In this document: piece by piece, positions 44,075-53,882 of the stretch | Position numbering within the stretch: position 1 is the first letter of the stretch | How the letters are laid out: every line of letters starts with the position of its first letter | Origin: Flavobacteriia bacterium 40-80 | GTDB taxonomy: Bacteria > Bacteroidota > Bacteroidia > Flavobacteriales_D > Crocinitomicaceae | Direction: 5' to 3' | Length of the DNA stretch: 64,000 nucleotides | NCBI GenBank assembly: GCA_001899145.1 | Contig: MKVF01000006.1 | Coordinates: 1-64,000 of the forward strand | Translations under genes and position numbers: made by a program | Notes under the pieces: model-generated | The model's database searches: none | Told to the model about the DNA's origin: nothing | Seen by the model: only the letters and a program-made list of their open reading frames with translations

Positions 44075-44100
44075 AACGTCATCTTTTCAGGGATGACGTT
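44075..44100 (-). terminator. Intrinsic terminator of the alpha-oxoamine synthase gene
   Basis: AACGTCATC (44075-44083) pairs perfectly with GATGACGTT (44092-44100) around an eight-base loop. On the minus strand it is followed by TTTTTG. It lies 22 bases after the stop. Confidence 0.85.
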
Positions 44101-44121
44101 CTTTGTATTTCATTAAGATGA

Positions 44122-45393
44122 TTATCTTTTTTTGTCAACTTCTACGTGAGCCAGCTCTTCAGACTGGTATTCACCATTGTCCAGTTTTGACTTTAATTTT
44201 TTGAATGTTTCAATCGTATAGGTAACATCCTCCAGGCTGTGAGCAGCAGTAGGAATGATACGTAACATGATCACATCTTTCGGAACTACCGGATAAATTA
44301 CGATGGAGCAGAAGATACCGTGATTTTCACGCAAATCGAATGTAAGATTTGTTGCCTCTGCTAAGCTTCCTTTCATGAAAACAGGTGTTACCGGAGTATT
44401 GGTGTGTCCGATGTCAAATCCTGCTGCTTTGAATCCATTTTGAAGCGCATTTGTAATTTCCCACAATTTATCTTTTAATTCTGGTTTTGTTCTCAGCAAT
44501 TCAAGGCGTTTTCTTGCTCCGATTGTTAATGCTATAGGCAATGCTTTTGCATAAATCTGAGAACGCATATTGTATCTGAAATACTCGATGATACCTTCTT
44601 TTGCACAGATGAAACCTCCGATTAAAGCGATTGATTTTGCAAATGTACCGAAGATAACATCAATTTCATCCTGAACTCCTTGTGCCTCAGCTGTTCCCTG
44701 ACCTGTTGCTCCCAGCGTACCGAAACCATGAGCATCGTCCACGAAAATACGGAAGTTGTATTTTCCTGATTTTCTGAATTCAACGATTTCTTTCAGTTTC
44801 CCCTGATCACCAGCCATACCGAATACACCTTCAGTAATTACCAGAATTCCGCCTCCTGTTTTCTCTACCAAAGCAGTTGCGTTTTTCATCTGCTTGTCGA
44901 AAGATTCCATGTCATTGTGCTTGAAAACGAAACGTTTTCCCGGATGCAGGCGCATACCGTCCAGAATGCAGGCATGAGATTCGCTGTCATAAACGATCAC
45001 GTCATTTCTCCCTACTAATGAGTCAATTGCAGAAACCATTCCCTGATATCCGAAATTCAAAAGGATACAATCCTCTTTTCCCATGAAATCAGCGATTTCA
45101 TTTTCTAATTTTTCATGCTCGCTCGTCTGACCGGTCATCATACGTGCTCCCATCGGATAAGCAAAACCGTATTGAGCAGCAGCGTCTGCATCTGCTTTTC
45201 TCACTTCCGGATGATTTGCCAATCCTAAATAGTTATTTAAAGACCAGGTTAAACACTCTTTTCCTCGGAAAATCATGCGAGGTCCGATTTCTCCTTCTAA
45301 TTTCGGGAATGTAAAATACCCGTGAACTCCTTTAGAGTATTGACCGATAGGTCCTCTGTTTTCATAAATTTTATCAAAAATGTCGTGTGCCAT
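44122..45393 (-). CDS. Alpha-oxoamine synthase: serine palmitoyltransferase or 2-amino-3-ketobutyrate CoA ligase
   Basis: A 423-residue PLP enzyme condensing an amino acid with an acyl-CoA. Seen: NNYLGLANHPEV (about 53-64), GARMMTGQTSEHEKLE (82-97), SHACILDGMRL (139-149), FVDDAHGFGTLGATGQG (217-233, PLP Asp) and the Schiff-base Lys253 in FGTFAKSIALIGGF. The N-terminus and the RMIFRGKECLTWSLN opening resemble the serine palmitoyltransferase-like enzymes of sphingolipid-making Bacteroidetes more than E. coli Kbl, but the two cannot be told apart by eye. Followed by a terminator; monocistronic. Confidence 0.85.
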   Translation of the reverse strand: MAHDIFDKIYENRGPIGQYSKGVHGYFTFPKLEGEIGPRMIFRGKECLTWSLNNYLGLANHPEVRKADADAAAQYGFAYPMGARMMTGQTSEHEKLENEIADFMGKEDCILLNFGYQGMVSAIDSLVGRNDVIVYDSESHACILDGMRLHPGKRFVFKHNDMESFDKQMKNATALVEKTGGGILVITEGVFGMAGDQGKLKEIVEFRKSGKYNFRIFVDDAHGFGTLGATGQGTAEAQGVQDEIDVIFGTFAKSIALIGGFICAKEGIIEYFRYNMRSQIYAKALPIALTIGARKRLELLRTKPELKDKLWEITNALQNGFKAAGFDIGHTNTPVTPVFMKGSLAEATNLTFDLRENHGIFCSIVIYPVVPKDVIMLRIIPTAAHSLEDVTYTIETFKKLKSKLDNGEYQSEELAHVEVDKKR

Positions 45394-45553
45394 TTGACAG
45401 ATATTAAAATTATTAAGTGCAAAATTACATAATAAATCGCAGAGTAGGACGGAAGAACGTATTGACTTATGAACAGTTCATTGTGCTTACTTTCGGGAAT
45501 TCTAAGAAAAACAGAAGTTTTCACGTGCTTCTGAATTTTCAAAAGAACTCTTT

Positions 45554-46963
45554 TTAATTGCAGATTGCTTGTTCCGTAATTTTTAAAATCTCTCTTACTT
45601 CTTCCAATGTAGGCGCTTCCGCATAGGTACGCAGCACCGGTTCTGTTCCTGAAGGGCGGATCATCATCCAGCGCTGGTCATCAAAGAAGTATTTAAAGCC
45701 GTCTGTTGTCTGAATTTCTTTTACGGAATATTTCCCGAAAGCTTTATAATTTCCTGCTTTACAGTTTTCAATGATGCGGAGCTTTAAATCTTCCGTAATG
45801 TGTAAATCGTTGCGCTCGAATTTGAATGCTCCGACAATTTCATACACTTCATTGATCAGGTCATCAAGGGATTTTCCTGATTTTGCCATGAATTCCCAGA
45901 TGATCAGTCCCATCCAGATGCCGTCTCGTTCCGGAATATGTCCTTTTACAGCAATTCCACCGGATTCTTCTCCTCCGAGCAACACATCTTCTTCGACCAT
46001 AATTTTAGCGATGTCCTTGAAGCCGATCTTAGTCGTCTGATGCTCTAAACCATAGTAAGCCGCCATTTTCTCGATGCGTGGGGTACAGCTGAAAGCTGTT
46101 ACCACTTTCCCGGACATGCTTTTATATTTCACCATATAGTGAAGCAACAACAGGATGATGTGATGTGAATCAATAAATTCGCCTTTCCCGTTGTACAATC
46201 CGATTCTGTCGGCATCACCGTCTGTTGCAAGAGCGCAGTCAACATTTCCTTTGGAAAGGATGAACTGCTCCAGCTCTTTCAGGTTCTTGGCAATCGGTTC
46301 CGGCGCCTGGCCCATAAAAGAAGGGTTGTAATCGGCATGCAGGAAATCAATCTCCGGGAAGAGCTTCTTCATCACGTTTTGTCCGGCACCATACATGGCA
46401 TCGTACACAAATTTTAATCCTGACTTTTTAATCGCTTCAATATCGAAATTCGCGTAAATGTGATCAATGTAATCCTGTTCGACCGGCAGTTTTTTCAATG
46501 TTCCGTTTTCCAGTGCTTTTTTTATATCCGTTTTGGTATAATCAACCGGACAGGTTTCCGGAATGATATCTTCGATTTCCTGGACATACTCCGGCTGTAA
46601 AGGTCCTCCGAATTCCGCTTTTACCTTATATCCATGATAGGAAGGAGGATTGTGGCTCGCCGTCAGTATGATTCCCAGCTGGCATTTGTATCTGTTGGCT
46701 GCCAGAGAAAGCATCGGTGTGGAAGTAATCCCTTCTGCATAGCTCACTTTTAGTCCTTCATGTAAGAAAACCCTGATAGCTGTATCCATGAACAATTCTC
46801 CCGCGAAACGGCAGTCATGACCGATCACGATAGAAGGATTCTGGAATTTACTTTTCATCCATTGTGCAGTAGCATAAGCTACTCTGGACACATTTTCCGT
46901 TGTAAAGTTTTCGGCAATGATTGCTCTCCAGCCATCTGTGCCAAATTTTATTTTATGTGACAA
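45554..46963 (-). CDS. Phosphoglucomutase/phosphomannomutase family protein
   Basis: A 469-residue alpha-D-phosphohexomutase interconverting hexose 1- and 6-phosphates. Phosphoserine loop TASHNPP with Ser103, metal-binding DGDADR (248-253), sugar-binding GGEESGG (about 325-331) and phosphate-binding RPSGTEP near the C-terminus. The start is TTG at 46963: a stop lies six codons upstream, no ATG exists before residue 36, and the conserved KFGTDGWRAII needs it. Could feed mannose-1-phosphate to the guanylyltransferase at 21945-23012 (inference). Confidence 0.93.
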   Translation of the reverse strand: MSHKIKFGTDGWRAIIAENFTTENVSRVAYATAQWMKSKFQNPSIVIGHDCRFAGELFMDTAIRVFLHEGLKVSYAEGITSTPMLSLAANRYKCQLGIILTASHNPPSYHGYKVKAEFGGPLQPEYVQEIEDIIPETCPVDYTKTDIKKALENGTLKKLPVEQDYIDHIYANFDIEAIKKSGLKFVYDAMYGAGQNVMKKLFPEIDFLHADYNPSFMGQAPEPIAKNLKELEQFILSKGNVDCALATDGDADRIGLYNGKGEFIDSHHIILLLLHYMVKYKSMSGKVVTAFSCTPRIEKMAAYYGLEHQTTKIGFKDIAKIMVEEDVLLGGEESGGIAVKGHIPERDGIWMGLIIWEFMAKSGKSLDDLINEVYEIVGAFKFERNDLHITEDLKLRIIENCKAGNYKAFGKYSVKEIQTTDGFKYFFDDQRWMMIRPSGTEPVLRTYAEAPTLEEVREILKITEQAICN

Positions 46964-47086
46964 AGTACTTGTGTTTTAATTTAAGGTTGAGCGCAAATAT
47001 AATTCATTTTCATTATCTGTCTATGAAACAGCAGAAATACAGCAGATTTTCCGGATATGGAAGCCCTGTTTTTTGTGTTTCCGGCT

Positions 47087-49048
47087 CTATAATTTTATAA
47101 ACCGGTGTATGGCGGACTGATTTTGATTGTTTGTAATCTTAAAGATGTAAGAGCCATTCGGATAGTTTCTTACAGGCAATTGAAAGCTATTTGTGAAAGT
47201 TACGGATTCAATAAGCGTTCCTCGTATGTCAATTATTTCAAGTGTATAATTGTCATTTCCACCCTCGATGGTAACATAGTCAGAGGCAGGAACCGGATAA
47301 ATTTTAAATGAATCCGCTGCGTCTGCTATTTCAGAAGCCGATAGCATCAATGTAGTATCTTTTTTGATGTAATTGATCTTATTGATGATCCAGTTGTCAG
47401 GATCCAGTTGAACAATATTGGTGACGTTTGCCAGTCCCTGTATAAAAATATTTTCGTTGTTACTTGTGATCGGAACGCGAATCAGCGTGTCTGCTTCTCC
47501 CGTTCTTGCTACTTTTACAACTATAGGATTGGTAAATAACGGAGTTGTATTTTTTGAAGTAAAATGTTTGATGTTCAAATGCAGGTTGTTTCCGCTGTTA
47601 TTCCAGTTGACGGTATAAGTAGGATAACCTTCACCGAAATACCATTGATCAAAAAAGTCATCCAATGAAATTCCTGTTACCGATTCCATTATTTCTTTGA
47701 AATCAAGAGCGCTTGCTGTCTGGTTTTTATAGGTATTTAAGAATGTTCTCAGACCGGCGAAGAAAAGGGAATCGTTATTAACGATAAAGCGCAATGTATG
47801 AACGATTGCAGCTCCTTTATTGTAAACCAGGCGGCTGTCAAAAATGGCGGACTCATCTGTTGAATCTGCTACCCAGACACTTCCTCCGGCTTGTGACATG
47901 ATATTGGTATGACGTTGCTGCATATCACCTGCGGCCTGATTCGGAAAGAGATTTTGCAACATCAGATATTCCGAATAGGAAGCGAATCCTTCGTTGATCC
48001 AGATATTGGCCCATGTTTCGCAGGTAACATAATCACCCCACCATTGATGTGCAAGTTCATGAGCAGTCAGCGATTGTTCAAAAAATCCTTGTGTTGTCAT
48101 TGTTTGGTGCTCCATTCCTCCGCTAATCGGAGCCATGCAGTGTCCATATTTTTCGTTGGCAAAAGGATACATTCCATATAAACCGGAGAATAATTCTATA
48201 AAATCTGCCGTATTTTCAATTTCAGTCTGAAACTGTGTTAATGTTCCCGGATTGTTGTAGATGTAATTCTGGATGAATATTTCATCAGGCGTTCCCTGAA
48301 AAGCGTACACGTTGTATTCTGCATACTCTGCTACGGCAACGGAGATCAGGTAATAAGCAACAGGATGGCGATGATACCAGTGATAGGTTGAAGTTCCGTT
48401 CCCGTTGTCGGTAATGCTGTCTAATATTCCGTTAGAACCTGCTTTCAGGGAATTATTTACTGTGATATTGACTGCACAGGAATCCGCTTTATCTCTTAAA
48501 ACCTGTTTTACTGGAAACCATTCGTAAGCGGAAAACGGTTCGCTCAAAGACCATGTCACTTGGTTTCCCCAGCTGGGAGAACTGTCTGTCGTCATTCCGG
48601 ATCCGCCGAGCGGGTTAGATGCAGCAGTAGGAGGAGCCCCGTAATAGAAAACGGTAATTTCGAATTCTTCTCCCGGATTCAGGTTTGCAGGTACTTTCAG
48701 CACCGACTCATTTTTGGAAAAAGTACTGTTTACGCCATTGAAATAAATGCTGTCAATAGTAAATGTTTTAAAAAGCTCAAATAATACGGAGTCTGTCGTT
48801 ACCAGTGTTTTTCCTTTAATGGTTCCGCTTCCTTTCAGATAAGTGGAAGTATTGCTCATTTCCAGGTCCAGCTTATAGAAAGAAACATCGTATTTCTCTG
48901 TTTCTGACAACTGGGCAGTTGTCAGGGTAGGAGTTTTAGCGGAAACGCTTTTAGATTTTAAGTGAGAACAGCTGTATTCTTTTTGCTGTGCAAAAATGCT
49001 TGTTCCGGCAAGGATCAGGAAAGATGAAATGAAAAGTTGTTTTAACAT
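47087..49048 (-). CDS. M1-family zinc aminopeptidase with T9SS type A domain
   Basis: 653 residues. Signal peptide (LKQLFISSFLILAGTSIFAQ), N-terminal beta-saddle domain, then the gluzincin domain with zinc ligands His330, His334 and Glu353 (HELAHQWWGDYV...NEGFASY) and the exopeptidase-like GGMEHQTM just before. The C-terminal domain from FKIYPVPASDYVTIEGG to IHRFIKL is a T9SS type A signal, so the enzyme acts outside the cell or on its surface. Shorter than PepN because the C-terminal helical array is replaced by the sorting domain. Confidence 0.93.
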   Translation of the reverse strand: MLKQLFISSFLILAGTSIFAQQKEYSCSHLKSKSVSAKTPTLTTAQLSETEKYDVSFYKLDLEMSNTSTYLKGSGTIKGKTLVTTDSVLFELFKTFTIDSIYFNGVNSTFSKNESVLKVPANLNPGEEFEITVFYYGAPPTAASNPLGGSGMTTDSSPSWGNQVTWSLSEPFSAYEWFPVKQVLRDKADSCAVNITVNNSLKAGSNGILDSITDNGNGTSTYHWYHRHPVAYYLISVAVAEYAEYNVYAFQGTPDEIFIQNYIYNNPGTLTQFQTEIENTADFIELFSGLYGMYPFANEKYGHCMAPISGGMEHQTMTTQGFFEQSLTAHELAHQWWGDYVTCETWANIWINEGFASYSEYLMLQNLFPNQAAGDMQQRHTNIMSQAGGSVWVADSTDESAIFDSRLVYNKGAAIVHTLRFIVNNDSLFFAGLRTFLNTYKNQTASALDFKEIMESVTGISLDDFFDQWYFGEGYPTYTVNWNNSGNNLHLNIKHFTSKNTTPLFTNPIVVKVARTGEADTLIRVPITSNNENIFIQGLANVTNIVQLDPDNWIINKINYIKKDTTLMLSASEIADAADSFKIYPVPASDYVTIEGGNDNYTLEIIDIRGTLIESVTFTNSFQLPVRNYPNGSYIFKITNNQNQSAIHRFIKL

Positions 49049-49107
49049 ATCCTATTTTTTATCCAAAAGTAAATTAATTAATGAAAGATCGCTTTTTCAG
49101 ACATAAA

Positions 49108-49134
49108 AAAAGGCCTTTATTCAAAAGACCTTTT
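49108..49134 (-). terminator. Intrinsic terminator of trxB
   Basis: AAAAGGCCTTT (49108-49118) pairs with AAAGACCTTTT (49124-49134), with one C-A mismatch on the plus strand (G-T on the minus-strand RNA), followed by a T run on the minus strand. It lies between the trxB stop and the M1 peptidase start. Confidence 0.7.
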
Positions 49135-49153
49135 CTTAAACTGTATTTTTTAT

Positions 49154-50104
49154 TTAGTGTTCTAAACCAGAGAGGTAACGTTCTGCATCTAAAGCAGCCA
49201 TACAACCCGTTCCTGCTGCCGTAATTGCCTGACGGTAATTTTTATCTGCAGCGTCCCCTGCAACAAAAACGCCCCGAACATTCGTAAGAGAAGTCCCCGG
49301 TTGTGCATATTTAATATAACCCGTTTCGTCCATATCAATCCAGCCTTTGAAAATGTCGGTATTCGGCTGGTGCCCGATAGCGACAAAGAATCCGGTACAC
49401 GGAATTGTTTTTTCTTCTCCGGTCACATTGTTTACAGCCAAAACGCCTGTAACCCCGTTGTCGTCTCCTAATACTTCTTTTGTTTCCGTATTGAACAAAA
49501 TTTCAATGTTCGGTGTATTTTTTACTCTGTCCGCCATAATTTTTGATGCTCTGAACTCATCACGACGTACCAGCATTGTTACTTTCGAGCATAGCTTTGA
49601 CAAGTAATGCGCTTCTTCGCAGGCAGAATCTCCTGCTCCGACGATTACAGTCTCCTGTCCACGGTAAAAGAAACCGTCACAAACCGCACAGGCAGAAACT
49701 CCTGCGCCCATTTTCAGGTACTTTTGCTCTGATTCTAACCCTAAATACTTAGCGGAAGCACCTGTTGAAATAATAATTGTTTTTGCATGAATTTCTTTTC
49801 CGCTGTCTGTCCAGCATTTATGTACCGGGCCTGTAAAATCCACTTTTTCAATGATTCCGAAACGAATATCTGCCTCAAATCTTTTTGCCTGCTGTTCCAG
49901 CTGGAGCATCATTTCAGGACCTGTAATTCCTTGCGGATATCCAGGGAAATTCTCCACTTCATTGGTTGTCGTTAATTGTCCTCCTGGTTGAATTCCCTGG
50001 TATAAAACAGGTTTCATATCAGCTCTTGCAGCATAAATGGCTGCCGTATAACCTGCAGGACCGGAACCGATGATCAGACAGTCTGTTATTTCAATTTCGC
50101 TCAT
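49154..50104 (-). CDS. trxB: Thioredoxin reductase
   Basis: A 316-residue flavoenzyme passing electrons from NADPH to thioredoxin. FAD site IIGSGPAGYTAA (11-22), redox-active CAVC (Cys139, Cys142), NADPH site VGAGDSACEEA (155-165) and the C-terminal FAD motif GVFVAGDAADKNYRQ. Length and motif order match low-molecular-weight TrxB. A TAAATTTG element on the minus strand (50153-50146) is a -7 candidate 42 bases upstream of the ATG. Confidence 0.96.
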   Translation of the reverse strand: MSEIEITDCLIIGSGPAGYTAAIYAARADMKPVLYQGIQPGGQLTTTNEVENFPGYPQGITGPEMMLQLEQQAKRFEADIRFGIIEKVDFTGPVHKCWTDSGKEIHAKTIIISTGASAKYLGLESEQKYLKMGAGVSACAVCDGFFYRGQETVIVGAGDSACEEAHYLSKLCSKVTMLVRRDEFRASKIMADRVKNTPNIEILFNTETKEVLGDDNGVTGVLAVNNVTGEEKTIPCTGFFVAIGHQPNTDIFKGWIDMDETGYIKYAQPGTSLTNVRGVFVAGDAADKNYRQAITAAGTGCMAALDAERYLSGLEH

Positions 50105-50235
50105 ATTATTTTTGTGAATTAGTTATTCTCGACTTAAAACTGCTGCAAATTTACAATTTCATCTAACAAAAGTCCTCCGTTATTGAAAATAGATTTGTTA
50201 AGCATTGATTAATTTCAAGAATCGCCGTGAATTTC

Positions 50236-50266
50236 TTTGTTTTTCCGTATTTGTGCATTACTTTTG
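50236..50266 (+). promoter_or_regulatory. Promoter of the SF2 helicase gene
   Basis: TTTG (50236-50239), exactly 19 bases, TACTTTTG (50259-50266): a full match to the Bacteroidetes consensus, with the ATG 18 bases downstream. Confidence 0.8.
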
Positions 50267-50283
50267 TAGCCTGATTTTTCAAG

Positions 50284-51807
50284 ATGATAAGCGAATTTAA
50301 AGCGGTAAAGCAATTGTACCCATTTCAGGAAAAGACAGTTAATGATATTTTAACTGAATTTGAAGATAATGGCGAAAATTTCAATTTGTTGTTTCAGTTA
50401 CCTACAGGCGGCGGAAAAACGGTGATTTTTTCCGAAATAGCCAAGAGGTATATTCAGAAATGGCAGAAGAAAGTGCTGATTCTTACGCACCGCATAGAGC
50501 TTTCGCAACAAACATCCCGCCAGCTTTCAGCTATTGATGTGAAAAATAAGGTCATCAGTAGCGAAGTGAAAAAGCTGGAGGACGATGAAGATCTTGACTG
50601 TTACATTGCAATGGTTGAAACGTTGAATAACCGTCTTCAGGAGAACGAAAAATTTATTGACGGTGTAGGGCTGGTAATTGTCGATGAAGCGCATTACAAC
50701 AGTTTCAGAAAGATTTTTCAGTATTACAAAGACGCGAATATTCTGGGAGTTACTGCTACTCCTTTAAGTTCCAATAAAGCGCTTCCCTTAAATGATAATT
50801 ACAATAAGCTGGTCGTTGGTGAGTGTATTTCTTCTTTAATTGAAAAAGGATATCTATCTGATGCTGAAACATATACATATGATGTGAATCTTCACGGGCT
50901 GAAAATAGGATCCAATGGAGATTTTACTATCAGCAGCTCTGACCTGGTGTATGGAAATTACTTCATGCAGGAAAAATTACTCTTCGCTTATGAAGAGGTT
51001 TCTGTCGGGAAAAAGACCCTGATCTTTAATCCGGGGATCGAAACGTCATTGAAAGTGGAAGAATTATTCAAGAAGCGTAATTATAAAATAAGACATCTTG
51101 ATTCTACATTCAGTGACAGAGACCGGAAAGATGTGCTGGAATGGTTTAGAAATACGCCGGATGCGATTCTTACTTCCGTTGGGATTCTTACAACCGGTTT
51201 TGATGAACCTACCGTAGAAACGATCATTATTAATCGTGCAACGCGTTCACTGACACTTTACCACCAGATGATCGGCCGTGGTTCCAGACGTTTACAAAAT
51301 AAGGAACGGTTTTTATTGATTGATCTCGGAAATAATGTCCGCCGCTTCGGGTTTTGGCAGGATTATATCAATTGGCAGGATGCCTTCCGTTTTCCGGATC
51401 GCTTTCTGGAAGCCCGTCTGGCAGATGCAGATGATATTGAGTTTGAGATCGAATTTGAATATAACCGCTATCTTCAGGATTATCTAAATACGGATAAGCT
51501 GAAATCTTTTGATTTAAAAGAGCGCTATTATCATTATCTCGATCTGGGAGATAAAGGTAAAAAGGCTGTAGACGATGCAATGCGATTACATACGGAAGTA
51601 TTGTTAGAAGCTTCCAAAAATTTAGATGAAGCATTTGAATACCTGAAAGCGCTGGATGAGCATGTGGAACACACGCTGAAACAATATACGAAGTGCATTG
51701 CTAAAAGCACACCTAATTATTTTAAATTTCTGAAAGAAACTTATTTACGTCAGATCGGGCAGGAGCTGAGAAAAAGCCTTGATTGGGGAGATGAGGAAGA
51801 GGAATAA
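50284..51807 (+). CDS. DEAD/DEAH-box superfamily 2 helicase
   Basis: 507 residues. Motif I LPTGGGKT (39-46), Ia LTHRIELSQQ, motif II DEAH (133-136), motif III TATP, and in the second RecA domain LTTGFDEPTVETIIINRATRS and motif VI QMIGRGSRRL. It belongs to the SSL2/type III restriction-like helicases. The C-terminal 130 residues are helical and acidic with no nuclease motif. No methyltransferase or nuclease gene lies next to it, so a restriction role is not supported; probably a housekeeping nucleic acid helicase. Convergent with the histidine kinase gene. Confidence 0.9.
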   Translation: MISEFKAVKQLYPFQEKTVNDILTEFEDNGENFNLLFQLPTGGGKTVIFSEIAKRYIQKWQKKVLILTHRIELSQQTSRQLSAIDVKNKVISSEVKKLEDDEDLDCYIAMVETLNNRLQENEKFIDGVGLVIVDEAHYNSFRKIFQYYKDANILGVTATPLSSNKALPLNDNYNKLVVGECISSLIEKGYLSDAETYTYDVNLHGLKIGSNGDFTISSSDLVYGNYFMQEKLLFAYEEVSVGKKTLIFNPGIETSLKVEELFKKRNYKIRHLDSTFSDRDRKDVLEWFRNTPDAILTSVGILTTGFDEPTVETIIINRATRSLTLYHQMIGRGSRRLQNKERFLLIDLGNNVRRFGFWQDYINWQDAFRFPDRFLEARLADADDIEFEIEFEYNRYLQDYLNTDKLKSFDLKERYYHYLDLGDKGKKAVDDAMRLHTEVLLEASKNLDEAFEYLKALDEHVEHTLKQYTKCIAKSTPNYFKFLKETYLRQIGQELRKSLDWGDEEEE

Positions 51808-51820
51808 TTTCTGAATGATC

Positions 51821-53155
51821 TCAGAAAAGCAAGGAGACAGTAGTTCCGGATTCCGCAGAATGGATCTCCATTTTTATGGAATGTAATCTGAAAATGATGT
51901 CTGCCATTGACAGGCCTATTCCTTTTCCCTGATAGCCATTTGTATTCTGGCCTCTTACGAAGTTTTGCTTGATGATCTGAATGTCCTGTTTTAGGATTCC
52001 GATTCCTTTGTCTGTAATGTCAATTTTTAAACGCCCTTTTTCCAAGGATAGAGTAATTACGATCAGTTTATTATCAGAATATTTTATGGCATTTTCAACC
52101 AGATTGCTTATAGCAAGCTCCAGCAGCTGCTGGTTAGCAGAAACGATCATTTCTGAAGGTGTTTCTATCCGGATCTCCACATCAATAGTCGCATGGTGGT
52201 ACAGTACTGCGTTTTCAACGACCTGCCATATAACTTCATCGATCCGGATGGGTTTGAATTCAAAGCTTGTTTTGGCACCTGACAGCAGCATCATATTGTT
52301 CAGTGTTTCTTCCAGATCCTGAACATATTGCTTTATTTTATTGATCTCCAGCTGAATTTCTTCCTTACTTTTCGCCTGTGGGAAAGTTACTTCAAGTGTT
52401 CCCAGCAGCGCGGTGATCGGTGTCCTAAGCTCATGGGAAACGTAGTCAATGAAATTTTTCTGGACGTGAAACATTTCCGATACACGGGCAATAAATAAGT
52501 TATACGTTTTTACCAAATCCTCTATTTCCGCGTAAGAATCGGTAATAATTACCGGTGTGTGAAAATTCTGATTGTCTCTTTCTTTCAGCTGGTTGACAAT
52601 GTTAACAATCGGAACATAAGCAAATTTTCCCAAAATTATAGAAAACAGATAGATAACCACGACTCCTCCGATGCACACAAAAATCAGGATGGTCAGAAGC
52701 GATTGCAGCTGCTGATTAAAATCAGTTTTATCTTCCCGTGCTATCACCACGAAATCACCTTCGTTATCGTGGTAGAAGATCCCATTGTAAAAATAATCAT
52801 CTGCAATGAAATGATCCTGGTTTGTTTTCCGGATGTTGTTCAGGATTTTTTTAGTGATATTGTCATCATCAGGCATACTGCCTTTTACTTTCTGATTCTC
52901 GAAATTAAAAATGGCAATATCTTTTCTCGAAATGGTTTTCCGGAGCTTGTCTTTTATTGTTTCGTGTTCCGAATGGCTGATCTCGTCTTCCTCCAGGTAG
53001 TAAAGGGCAGCTAATAATGTTTTATTCTCCAGTGTATGGATTTCGTAGTTCTCCATCCATTTATAAAATAAAAAATAGATAGCTCCGGAAGCGATCAGTA
53101 TTACGATGCTGAAAACAGTTACTAAATAAAGAGAAAGGCGGTGTCTTAGCTGCAT
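51821..53155 (-). CDS. Two-component sensor histidine kinase
   Basis: 444 residues. Two transmembrane helices (about 9-31 and 152-176) frame a periplasmic sensor of about 120 residues with acidic clusters, then a HAMP-like linker. The H-box is YVSHELRTPITALLG (His241), the N-box NLVENAIKYS, and the G-boxes DKGIGI and GKGIGLSM. It lies nine bases after the response regulator gene on the same strand and is its cognate kinase. The stimulus is unknown. Confidence 0.94.
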   Translation of the reverse strand: MQLRHRLSLYLVTVFSIVILIASGAIYFLFYKWMENYEIHTLENKTLLAALYYLEEDEISHSEHETIKDKLRKTISRKDIAIFNFENQKVKGSMPDDDNITKKILNNIRKTNQDHFIADDYFYNGIFYHDNEGDFVVIAREDKTDFNQQLQSLLTILIFVCIGGVVVIYLFSIILGKFAYVPIVNIVNQLKERDNQNFHTPVIITDSYAEIEDLVKTYNLFIARVSEMFHVQKNFIDYVSHELRTPITALLGTLEVTFPQAKSKEEIQLEINKIKQYVQDLEETLNNMMLLSGAKTSFEFKPIRIDEVIWQVVENAVLYHHATIDVEIRIETPSEMIVSANQQLLELAISNLVENAIKYSDNKLIVITLSLEKGRLKIDITDKGIGILKQDIQIIKQNFVRGQNTNGYQGKGIGLSMADIIFRLHSIKMEIHSAESGTTVSLLF

Positions 53156-53164
53156 AAGTTACTT

Positions 53165-53842
53165 TTAAAACCGGAATACATAACCTATTCCTTTAACAGT
53201 GAAGATAAACTTTAAATCCTCTTTTTCAATTTTATTTCTCAGATAGGAAATATAGACATCCACCACATTTGTCTGGTTGTTGAAATTAATTCCCCAAACT
53301 GCGTTTAACAACTGAATGCGTGTTACAGCTTTATTTTTGTTCTCAACAAGATAGAGCAGCAGTTTTAGTTCTTTAGGAGAAAGCTCTATGATTTGTCCAT
53401 CCAGAAAAGTCCGGTATTGCTGCATGTCAATGGTGAGCCGCCCGAAATTGAGAATAGTGGAAGTATTCTGTGTATCCTGAATGCTGTTTCGCCGGGTTAA
53501 TGCTTTTATCCGTGAAGATAGTTCATCGAAATGAAAAGGCTTGGTCAGATAATCGTCCGCACCAGAATCCAGAGCGTTTACTTTATCGTTTACGGAATTT
53601 AAAGCACTTAACATTAAAACGGGAGTGAAGATCTTTTTATAACGAAGTGTTTGCACCAGCTGTATTCCGTCAATTTTTGGTAGCATTACATCAATAATGA
53701 AGAGGTCAACAGGCGTGGAAAGATAGCTTTCCAGAACTTCTTCCGCAGAGCGGCATAAAATAATGGTATAGCCCTGCTGCTCAAGTCCGGCGACTAAAAA
53801 ATCACTGATGCGCTTATCATCTTCGGCAATTAGGATCTGCAT
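53165..53842 (-). CDS. OmpR-family response regulator
   Basis: 225 residues. Receiver domain with acidic pocket EDD (7-9), phosphoacceptor Asp51 (FIIDVMLP), the Thr/Ser switch in LMLSALN and Lys in YLTKPF. The C-terminal winged helix (about 130-225) carries LSPKELKLLLYLVENK and VVDVYISYLRNKIE. First gene of a pair with the histidine kinase. Confidence 0.95.
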   Translation of the reverse strand: MQILIAEDDKRISDFLVAGLEQQGYTIILCRSAEEVLESYLSTPVDLFIIDVMLPKIDGIQLVQTLRYKKIFTPVLMLSALNSVNDKVNALDSGADDYLTKPFHFDELSSRIKALTRRNSIQDTQNTSTILNFGRLTIDMQQYRTFLDGQIIELSPKELKLLLYLVENKNKAVTRIQLLNAVWGINFNNQTNVVDVYISYLRNKIEKEDLKFIFTVKGIGYVFRF

Positions 53843-53882
53843 TTTTTATTTAGGCTGATTAAAATGTGTCTGTATAGCTAAA

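Noticed and set aside
50284-51807. SF2 helicase as part of a restriction or anti-phage system
   Set aside because: No nuclease, methyltransferase or other defence gene is adjacent; the neighbours are trxB and a two-component system.
52559-53014. 151-codon frame antisense to the histidine kinase gene
   Set aside because: Shadow of the kinase sensor region; no promoter, no homology recognised, hydrophobic content mirrors the opposite strand.
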